Below are positions 5,754 to 10,025 of a stretch of 10,025 nt of DNA, piece by piece. The notes below the pieces were generated by a model. It was not told the DNA's origin, did no database searches, and saw nothing but the letters and a program-made list of their open reading frames with translations. The translations under genes and the position numbers were made by a program. The DNA comes from Actinomycetes bacterium (GTDB lineage: Bacteria > Actinomycetota > Acidimicrobiia > Acidimicrobiales > Palsa-688), in assembly GCA_021827225.1 (NCBI GenBank), contig JAKAXG010000097.1:1-10025 (forward strand), written 5' to 3'. How positions within the stretch are numbered: position 1 is the stretch's first letter; the number at the start of each line of letters is the position of its first letter.

Positions 5754-7172
5754 ATGGGCGACACCGACCTCACCTTCCGCACGGCCCTCTCCCTCGCCGC
5801 GTCGATCCGCTCCAAGGAGCTCAGCCCCGTGGAGCTGATGGACGCCTGTCTGACCCGGGTCGACGAGCTGAACGACCGGGTGAACGCCGTGATCTGGCGC
5901 GACGACGAGGAGGCGCGGGCGGCGGCCAGGGCGGCCGAGGATGCTCTGGTCAAAGGGCGGCCCGACGAGCTGCCGCCCTTCCACGGTGTTCCCATCCCGA
6001 TCAAGGACCTGACGTCGGTGGCCGGATGGCCGGTCACCTACGGATCGCGCGTGGCGCCCGAGGGGGTTTCCGAAGAGGACGAGCTGATCGTCGGCGCCTT
6101 CCGCCGGGCCGGGTTCCTCCTGGCCGGCCGCACCAACACCCCCGAGTTCGGGCCGATCACCGCCGCCGAGAACCTCCGCTACGGCCTGTCCCGCAACCCG
6201 TGGAACCTGGACCACACCCCCGGCGGCTCCAGCGGCGGAGCGGCGGCGGCCACCGCCGCCGGGATGTTCCCGCTGGCCCACGGCAACGACGGAGGGGGGT
6301 CCATCCGCATCCCGGCGTCGTGCTGCGGCCTGGTCGGCCTCAAGGTCAGCCGGGGACGGGTCCCGAAGCTGGTCAACTCCTGGGAGGGAGGAGCGGTGGA
6401 GGGGGTGCTCACCCGTGACGTGGCCGACACCGCCGCCGTGCTCGATCTGATCAGCCAGCCCGACCGGGGGGCCTGGTACAACGCCCCGGCTCCCGAGCGG
6501 CCCTTCGTCGAGGAGGTGGGAGCCGACCCCGGCCGGCTGAGGATCGGCCTGTTGGAGCAGGCGCCGTTCGGGCTGCCCATCGACCCCGCCTGCACGGAGG
6601 CCGCCCGCGCTGCCGCGGCGGTCCTCGAGGGGCTCGGGCACCGGGTGGAACCGGTCACCTACGAGGTGCCCGAGGACTTCCTCGGCGCCTTCCTCAACGT
6701 GGTCAACAGCGGTCTGGCCGACTACGAGGACATCGACTGGGAAGGCGCCGAGCCGCACATCCGGCTCTACCGGGCCCGGGCCCAGGGCGTGGACAGCCTG
6801 GCCTACGTGCGGGCCGTCCACGCCCTGCAGCGGTTCACCCGCCAGGTGACCTCCCGGTGGGGAGCCGAGTTCGACCTCCTCCTCAGCCCGACCATGACCA
6901 TTCCGCCGCCGCGCGCCGGCGAAATACTCGAGGCGGTACACGGTGGAGGTGAGGGCGGCCCGGCCCTTCAGGTCTTCCAAATGGCGGTCCTGACATCAGG
7001 GTTCAACATGACCGGCCAACCGGCGATATCCCTGCCCACCCATATAGACGGTGACAACCTGCCCATAGGTGTCCAGCTCGTCGCTGGGCCCTGGGAGGAG
7101 GCGCTCTTACTGCGCATATCCTCTCAATTGGAGCAGGCGGTGGGCTGGGTCGACCGTCGTCCCGGGCTCTAG
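5754..7172 (+). CDS. Amidase signature (AS) family hydrolase
   Basis: AS enzymes hydrolyse amide bonds with a Ser-cisSer-Lys triad. All parts are present: K84 in PIPIKDL, S159 in the GGSSGG loop (TPGGSSGGAAAATAAG), and nucleophile S183 in GNDGGGSIRIPASC; the 24-residue spacing between the serines equals that of well-studied members. The 472-residue length and the ending (TGQPAISLPTHIDGDNLPIGVQLVA, then EEALLLRISSQLEQ and a W..R.P tail) are typical of stand-alone amidases. There is no GatB or GatC partner nearby, so it is unlikely to be the GatA subunit of tRNA amidotransferase. Substrates range from aliphatic and aryl amides to cyclic dimers and cannot be assigned. The last ~85 codons use ATA five times and TTA once, unlike the rest of the gene. 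Confidence 0.92.
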   Translation: MGDTDLTFRTALSLAASIRSKELSPVELMDACLTRVDELNDRVNAVIWRDDEEARAAARAAEDALVKGRPDELPPFHGVPIPIKDLTSVAGWPVTYGSRVAPEGVSEEDELIVGAFRRAGFLLAGRTNTPEFGPITAAENLRYGLSRNPWNLDHTPGGSSGGAAAATAAGMFPLAHGNDGGGSIRIPASCCGLVGLKVSRGRVPKLVNSWEGGAVEGVLTRDVADTAAVLDLISQPDRGAWYNAPAPERPFVEEVGADPGRLRIGLLEQAPFGLPIDPACTEAARAAAAVLEGLGHRVEPVTYEVPEDFLGAFLNVVNSGLADYEDIDWEGAEPHIRLYRARAQGVDSLAYVRAVHALQRFTRQVTSRWGAEFDLLLSPTMTIPPPRAGEILEAVHGGGEGGPALQVFQMAVLTSGFNMTGQPAISLPTHIDGDNLPIGVQLVAGPWEEALLLRISSQLEQAVGWVDRRPGL

Positions 7173-7175
7173 GGG

Positions 7176-7222
7176 CAGCCCCGACCCGCCGGCTGGGGTC
7201 AAGTCGGCTGAAGACTTTTTTT
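7176..7222 (+). terminator. Probable intrinsic terminator after the amidase gene
   Basis: CAGCC...GAC (7176-7185) can pair with GTCGGCTG (7203-7210) with a 2-nt bulge, around a GC-rich loop containing GCCGGC. After a 5-nt spacer comes a run of seven T (7216-7222). Position right after the TAG at 7170-7172 supports termination; the spacer between stem and T-run is longer than usual. Confidence 0.5.
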
Positions 7223-7230
7223 CGACAAAG

Positions 7231-7257
7231 GATTCACAACCGACTCACAAATAGGGT
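7231..7257 (+). promoter_or_regulatory. Candidate promoter with 11-bp-spaced direct repeats before the NlpC/P60 gene
   Basis: GATTCACAA (7231-7239) and GACTCACAA (7242-7250) form a direct repeat with an 11-bp period, one helical turn. Immediately after lies TAGGGT (7252-7257), a TANNNT -10 candidate. Together they look like an activator or response-regulator site next to a core promoter. The region is AT-rich compared with the rest of the window. A start near 7264 would give a leader of about 195 nt. Confidence 0.35.
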
Positions 7258-7296
7258 CTATAGCCTTGGCCTCAGCCGGCTCATCCCGATTAACTC

Positions 7297-7453
7297 GAGG
7301 AACCACTTCAGCGTAAGAAGGCGTCTCCTGCTGGTGGCCGGATGGTCGCAGGGAGATGCCCGGTGTGGCGGAGAGCCACTGCGTGCGTCCCTGTTCCGTT
7401 GAGTTCGTCGCGGAGGCACGTGGTTCTCCTTCGTCGCGCCACGACGGAAAGGA
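7297..7453 (+). promoter_or_regulatory. Structured 5' leader of the NlpC/P60 gene (possible riboswitch-like element)
   Basis: The leader can fold into a closed multi-branch structure. An outer stem is formed by AACCAC (7301-7306) with GTGGTT (7420-7425), extendable by GAG (7297-7299) with CTC (7426-7428). Inside are a 12-bp hairpin GGCGTCTCCTGC (7320-7331) with GCAGGGAGATGCC (7348-7360; one G-U pair, one bulge), a hairpin GTGGC/GCCAC (7365-7369, 7375-7379) and a stem CGTGC/GCACG (7382-7386, 7416-7420). Downstream, TCCTTCGTCG (7427-7436) can pair with CGACGGAAAGGA (7442-7453), hiding the ribosome binding site. Cell-wall hydrolase genes of actinobacteria are often under c-di-AMP (ydaO-type) riboswitches, but I do not see that family's conserved GGGGGA..CCA and GGGTGAA boxes. 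Folding was done by eye. Confidence 0.4.
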
Positions 7454-7462
7454 CCCCCCGTG
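7448..7462 (+). promoter_or_regulatory. Ribosome binding site of the NlpC/P60 gene
   Basis: AAAGGA at 7448-7453 lies 6 nt before the GTG at 7460-7462, fixing this as the start. The same bases form the 3' arm of a local hairpin, so access to the site may be controlled. Confidence 0.65.
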
Positions 7463-8830
7463 CGACGACGACAGCACCCCCACGTACTCGTTCTTCTGGC
7501 CGGCAGCCTCGTCGGTGTGCTCATCTGGGCGGCGCTGGGGCTGCTCGGCACCCCCGGCCGGCGGGTGGCGGCCGAGCCGTTCGGGTCCGGACCCGTCCTG
7601 GCCGCATCGGTCTCCTCCCCGGCGGCGGACGGGCTGGCCGAGCCGGACGGCTCGCTCTGGACGTCCACCGGCTCCTGGCCGGCCATCCCCGGCCTGGCCC
7701 GGCCCACCATCGGATGGGCGCCCCGGCCCGGCGGCGGGGCGTGGGAGGTGGCCGGCGACGGCGGGGTGTTCGCCCGCGGCGGTGCCCCCTTCTACGGCTC
7801 GACCGGCGGGATTCGCCTGGCCCGGCCCATCGTCGGTATGGCCGCCACTCCCGACGGTCACGGCTACTGGCTGGTGGCCAGCGACGGCGGGGTGTTCGCG
7901 TTCGGCGACGCCCGCTTCTTCGGCTCGACCGGCGGGATCCGCCTGGCTCAGCCCATCGTCGGTATGGCCGCCACTCCCGACGGTCACGGCTACTGGCTGG
8001 TGGCCAGCGACGGCGGGGTGTTCGCGTTCGGCGACGCCCGCTTCTTCGGCTCGACCGGCGGGATCCGCCTGGCTCAGCCCATCGTCGGTATGGCCGCCAC
8101 TCCCGACGGTCACGGCTACTGGCTGGTGGCCAGCGACGGCGGGATCTTCGCCTTCGGCGACGCCCGCTTCCACGGCTCGACCGGCGGTGTCCGCCTGGCC
8201 CAGCCGGTGGTCGGTATGGCCGCCACCCCCACCGGTGCCGGCTACTGGCTGGTGGCCTCGGACGGGGGTGTCTTCCCCTTCGGCGCCGCCCCCTTCGCCG
8301 GATCCGCTTCGGGCCGCATCTCCGCCCCGGCCTTGTCGGTCACCAGCCGGGGCAGCGGCTACGACGTGGTGGCGTCGGACGGGTCCGACTGGTCCTTCTC
8401 GCCCGGCGCTTCCCCGGTGCGCACCCAGCTACCGGTCCCCGCCGTCGAGCAGGCCTCCCTGCGTCAGGCCGCCGAGGCCCAGAAGGCCGTGAACACCGCC
8501 CTGGCCCAGGTGGGCAAGCCGTACGTCGACGGAGCCACCGGTCCCGGCGCCTACGACTGCTCCGGGCTGTCGCTCTACGCCTACGCCTCGGCCGGGATCG
8601 GCCTGCCCCGCACGGCCGCCCAGCAGTTCGCCGACACCCCCCACGTCGCCGCCTCGGCGTTGAAGCCCGGGGACCTGGTGTTCTTCTACCCGGGCATCAC
8701 CCACGTGGGTATATATCTCGGCAATGGGCAGATGGTCGATGCTCCCCATCCCGGTGCGCCCGTGCGGGTGGAGTCCATGCAGTACTTCGGGCCTCTCGAA
8801 GGAGCCAGCCAGCCGACGATCGGCCACTGA
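7460..8830 (+). CDS. Secreted NlpC/P60 peptidoglycan endopeptidase with six 42-residue propeller-like repeats
   Basis: NlpC/P60 enzymes cut peptide stems of peptidoglycan, commonly between D-Glu and diaminopimelate. The 456-residue product starts with MRRRQ and a hydrophobic stretch (9-30) ending in a likely signal-peptidase site (VAA-EP, after residue 38). Six repeats of 42 residues follow, starting near 83, 125, 167, 209, 251 and 293, with core GYWLVASDGG.FAFGDARF.GSTGG; the first and last are degenerate. Such repeats probably form a beta-propeller-like module for binding or attachment. The catalytic domain (about 340-456) has C367 in YDCSGLS, H415 in THVGIYLG and H430 in DAPHPG, a complete Cys-His-His triad, plus LKPGDLVFF. 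It is not co-transcribed with obvious envelope genes. The leader upstream suggests RNA-level control. Exact bond specificity and repeat function are inferred. Confidence 0.93.
   Translation: MRRRQHPHVLVLLAGSLVGVLIWAALGLLGTPGRRVAAEPFGSGPVLAASVSSPAADGLAEPDGSLWTSTGSWPAIPGLARPTIGWAPRPGGGAWEVAGDGGVFARGGAPFYGSTGGIRLARPIVGMAATPDGHGYWLVASDGGVFAFGDARFFGSTGGIRLAQPIVGMAATPDGHGYWLVASDGGVFAFGDARFFGSTGGIRLAQPIVGMAATPDGHGYWLVASDGGIFAFGDARFHGSTGGVRLAQPVVGMAATPTGAGYWLVASDGGVFPFGAAPFAGSASGRISAPALSVTSRGSGYDVVASDGSDWSFSPGASPVRTQLPVPAVEQASLRQAAEAQKAVNTALAQVGKPYVDGATGPGAYDCSGLSLYAYASAGIGLPRTAAQQFADTPHVAASALKPGDLVFFYPGITHVGIYLGNGQMVDAPHPGAPVRVESMQYFGPLEGASQPTIGH
7832..8209 (+). repeat. 126-bp tandem repeats inside the NlpC/P60 gene
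   Basis: Units 7832-7957 and 7958-8083 are identical over all 126 bp by direct comparison. The first 60 bp of the third unit (8084-8143) are identical as well, after which it diverges (GGGATC against GGGGTG). Flanking units at 7706-7831 and 8210-8335 are related but diverged. Each unit encodes one 42-residue blade, so copy-number changes keep the frame. Confidence 0.95.
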
Positions 8831-8843
8831 AAGCTCCCCGGGC

Positions 8844-8871
8844 GTGTCAGCCGGGCCCCCCTGGGTATGGT
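8844..8871 (+). promoter_or_regulatory. Candidate promoter of the HATPase gene
   Basis: GTGTCA (8844-8849, four of six bases matching TTGACA) and TATGGT (8866-8871, a TANNNT match) are 16 bp apart. Transcription would start near 8878, leaving a short leader that contains the ribosome binding site AGGAAAGG. The -35 overlaps a weak hairpin (CCCGG with CCGGG). Confidence 0.35.
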
Positions 8872-8905
8872 GCCGCCCGCACCGTTCATCTAGGAAAGGC
8901 GCGCC

Positions 8906-9301
8906 TTGGCGGTCCGGGTCGAAGTGGAGTACGGGTCCGACCCGCAGTCGGTACGACACGCCCGGTCCTTCGTGGCGTCCACTCTGGCGGCCTGGGATCT
9001 CGACGACGTGCGGGAGGTGGCGCTGCTGCTCACCAGCGAGGTGGTGACCAACGCCGTGGTGCACGCCCGCACGGCGTTCCGCGTGGCGATCGAGCTCGAC
9101 GAGCCGGACCTCATCGTGGAGGTGACGGACCGCAGCCCGGCCGAGCCGGTTCGCCTTCCCGATCCCGATCTGGACTCGGAGGAGGCGGTGCACGGCCGGG
9201 GGCTGCGCCTGGTCGACACGCTGGCCGCCAGCTGGGGCTGGCGCAGGGCGGGGACCGGCGGGAAGGTGGTCTGGTTCCTACTGCGGGCCGCCACTCTCTG
9301 A
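8906..9301 (+). CDS. RsbW/SpoIIAB-like HATPase (anti-sigma regulatory factor type)
   Basis: This is a single-domain GHKL ATPase of 131 residues. The N box is LLTSEVVTNAVVHA (41-54; E45 and N49 expected to position Mg-ATP), the G1-like box is VTDRSP (D75) and the G2-like box is HGRGLRLVD (96-104), ending with GGKVVWFLL. Characterised relatives are serine kinases that bind and inhibit sigma factors and phosphorylate an anti-anti-sigma (STAS) partner. Many actinobacterial single-domain copies have unknown partners. No sigma factor, STAS protein or PP2C phosphatase is within the window, so the partner cannot be named. TTG 8906 is chosen because AGGAAAGG (8892-8899) lies 6 nt upstream. The 3' end overlaps the convergent 100-residue gene by 24 bp. 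Confidence 0.85.
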   Translation: MAVRVEVEYGSDPQSVRHARSFVASTLAAWDLDDVREVALLLTSEVVTNAVVHARTAFRVAIELDEPDLIVEVTDRSPAEPVRLPDPDLDSEEAVHGRGLRLVDTLAASWGWRRAGTGGKVVWFLLRAATL

Positions 9302-9580
9302 GCGCCGTACCCGCAGCCAGGTGATCAGATCCTCGACCCCTTCGGGGGAGTCGGCGTCGTGGGCGTCGAACCACGCCCTCACCTCCTCCGGGCTCACGGT
9401 GCCCTCCGCCATGGACAGGAGAAGCATCATGAGCGCCTGGCGCCGGCGGACCGGCAGGTCGCCGATGGCCTCCGCCAGCCGCTCCTGGAACTGCTCCCAG
9501 CCATCGGACTGGAGAACCTTCCACCGCTCGCCGTCGGCGAGCTCGGAGGCGAACCGCAGGAAAGAGTCAGCCGGTTCCAT
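9278..9580 (-). CDS. Unrecognised 100-residue acidic helical protein
   Basis: I do not recognise a family. The product starts MEPADSFLRFASELADGERW, continues with amphipathic helices (DLPVRRRQALMMLLLSMAEG at about 41-60) and then TVSPEEVRAWFDAHD and VEDLITWLRVRR. It is acidic overall and has no signal peptide or long membrane segment. ATG 9580 is preferred over the upstream ATG at 9640 because TAGGG lies 8 nt before it and the extra 20 residues look non-coding and would overlap the divergent flavin-reductase-like gene. Coding is supported by strongly G/C third positions on this strand and sensible amino-acid composition; the plus-strand frame is Ser/Arg-rich and looks like a shadow. It overlaps the HATPase gene by 24 bp tail to tail. 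A partner role for the HATPase is possible but unsupported. Confidence 0.65.
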   Translation of the reverse strand: MEPADSFLRFASELADGERWKVLQSDGWEQFQERLAEAIGDLPVRRRQALMMLLLSMAEGTVSPEEVRAWFDAHDADSPEGVEDLITWLRVRRSESGGPQ

Positions 9581-9602
9581 GCCGGCTGCCCTACCCGCGG
9601 GG

Positions 9603-9608
9603 TAAGAC
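9603..9608 (+). promoter_or_regulatory. Possible -10 element in the 36-bp divergent gap
   Basis: TAAGAC ends 8 nt before ATG 9617, in a context (TAAG, then CGGCATGG) shared with the amidase start at 5741-5757. With only 36 bp between two divergent starts, a leaderless arrangement would fit. The last base departs from TANNNT, so this is weak. Confidence 0.25.
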
Positions 9609-9616
9609 TTCTCGGC

Positions 9617-10025
9617 ATGGACAGCGGGAAGGCCTTCCACTCACTCGCCTCGGGGATCGACTACCCGATGTTCATCGTCACCACGATGGCGGGCACCGAG
9701 CCCTCCGGCTGCCTGGTGGGGTTCGTGACCCAGGGCAGCATCAACCCCATCCGGCTGGTGGTGATGCTCTCCAAGTCCAACCACACGTACCGGGTGGCGC
9801 TGCGGGCCAGCCAGCTGGTGGTGCACTTCCTCCACCGCGGCAACCTGGAGCTGTCGGAGCTGTTCGGCGAGGAGACGGGCGACCAGGTGGACAAGTTCGC
9901 CGACGTGGACTGGGACCCGGGGCCCGACGGGGTGCCGGTGCTGCGGGGATGTCGGGGATGGGTCGTCGGCCGGGTGCTGGACCGGTGCGACGCCGGAGAC
10001 CACGTCGGCCACCTGCTCGAGCTGG
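9617..10025 (+). CDS. Flavin reductase-like split-barrel protein (N-terminal part, runs off the window)
   Basis: 136 codons are visible before the right edge, with no stop. The motif order HSLASGIDYPMFIVTT, GCLVGFVTQGSINP, RLVVMLSKSNHTYRVA, LVVHFLHRGN, ELFGEETGDQVDKF and GVPVLRGCRGWVVGRV, then DAGDHVGHLLE follows the flavin-reductase-like domain (Pfam Flavin_Reduct). Members bind FMN and either supply reduced flavin to a monooxygenase or act as stand-alone oxidoreductases. The GDHVGHLLE segment near residue 128 is the usual late-domain motif, so only about 20-40 residues are probably missing. ATG 9617 is the natural start; there is no close Shine-Dalgarno sequence (GGGG at 9599-9602 is 14 nt away). 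No monooxygenase gene is visible, so the partner is unknown. Confidence 0.85.
   Translation, partial: MDSGKAFHSLASGIDYPMFIVTTMAGTEPSGCLVGFVTQGSINPIRLVVMLSKSNHTYRVALRASQLVVHFLHRGNLELSELFGEETGDQVDKFADVDWDPGPDGVPVLRGCRGWVVGRVLDRCDAGDHVGHLLEL

Noticed and set aside
5703..6980. 425-codon minus-strand frame opposite the amidase
   Set aside because: Gly/Val/Arg-rich composition without motifs; the plus strand has an intact Ser-Ser-Lys amidase.
5754..7172. GatA subunit of the glutamyl-tRNA amidotransferase
   Set aside because: No gatC or gatB neighbours, and the C-terminal half resembles stand-alone amidases rather than GatA.
6921..7172. Frameshift or pseudogene in the amidase C-terminus because of unusual codons
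   Set aside because: The translation keeps the family motifs to the end (TGQPAISLP, GVQLVA, W..R.P tail), so only codon choice changes, not the frame.
7297..7430. tRNA or other standard RNA gene
   Set aside because: No T-loop GTTCRANNC, no acceptor-stem/anticodon arrangement, and the element is too long for a tRNA.
7264..7459. Known c-di-AMP (ydaO-type) riboswitch
   Set aside because: The gene context is right, but I could not find the conserved GGGGGA..CCA and GGGTGAA-like boxes or the pseudo-symmetric layout; called only as an unclassified structured leader.
7706..8335. CRISPR array or non-coding satellite suggested by regular repeats
   Set aside because: The period of 126 bp is in frame, encodes conserved 42-residue blades, and has no unique spacers.
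7342..9324. 660-codon plus-strand frame across the NlpC/P60 and HATPase genes
   Set aside because: Arg/Gly/Pro-rich out-of-frame translation; it crosses two clearly coding genes read in other frames.
1..10025. Insertion sequence, transposase, prophage, toxin-antitoxin or defence genes
   Set aside because: All sizeable real reading frames are accounted for by housekeeping, envelope and redox families plus one unknown; no transposase, integrase, nuclease or terminal inverted repeats with target duplications were seen.

Overview
The window is about 10 kb of high-GC DNA, most consistent with an actinobacterium and probably the class Acidimicrobiia. The main pointers are strong G/C bias at third codon positions, frequent GTG and TTG starts, and a secreted NlpC/P60 hydrolase carrying 42-residue repeats built around 'GYWLVASDGG.FAFGDA.F.GSTGG', which I recall as typical of Acidimicrobiia exported proteins. 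This assignment rests on sequence style and recollection, not on a search.

Layout from left to right. (1) 41-2473 (+): a near-complete glycoside hydrolase family 65 protein (disaccharide phosphorylase type); its frame is open to the left edge, so it may start outside the window. (2) 2586-3392 (+): a soluble PAS-domain protein with a helical C-terminal part and no recognisable output domain. (3) 3515-3928 (+): a small pyridoxamine-phosphate-oxidase-like FMN split-barrel protein starting at TTG behind a very strong ribosome binding site. (4) 3954-4703 (-): a YdfG-like short-chain dehydrogenase, convergent with (3). (5) 4704-4999: a divergent intergenic region with several symmetric elements. 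(6) 5000-5743 (+): a membrane-anchored YceI-family protein, followed 10 bp later by (7) 5754-7172 (+): an amidase-signature enzyme. (8) 7173-7459: a terminator-like hairpin, a candidate promoter and a leader that can fold into a multi-helix RNA, ahead of (9) 7460-8830 (+): the repeat-bearing NlpC/P60 peptidoglycan hydrolase. (10) 8906-9301 (+): a RsbW-like HATPase. (11) 9278-9580 (-): an unrecognised 100-residue protein overlapping the HATPase tail to tail. (12) 9617 to the right edge (+): the N-terminal part of a flavin-reductase-like split-barrel protein.

The genes do not form one pathway. The only likely co-transcribed pair is yceI-like plus amidase. The window mixes carbohydrate metabolism (GH65), redox enzymes (two split-barrel flavoproteins and the SDR), envelope functions (YceI-like protein, NlpC/P60) and orphan signalling parts (PAS protein, HATPase). 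Several genes lack a Shine-Dalgarno sequence and instead have a TANNNT-like hexamer 6-8 nt before the start codon, which suggests leaderless transcripts. Others (3515, 7460, 8906) have clear ribosome binding sites.

The most interesting stretch is 7173-8143. There a structured, possibly switch-like 5' leader precedes a cell-wall hydrolase gene whose 126-bp repeats are identical at DNA level across two full units. Nothing here looks like a defence system, CRISPR array or mobile element.
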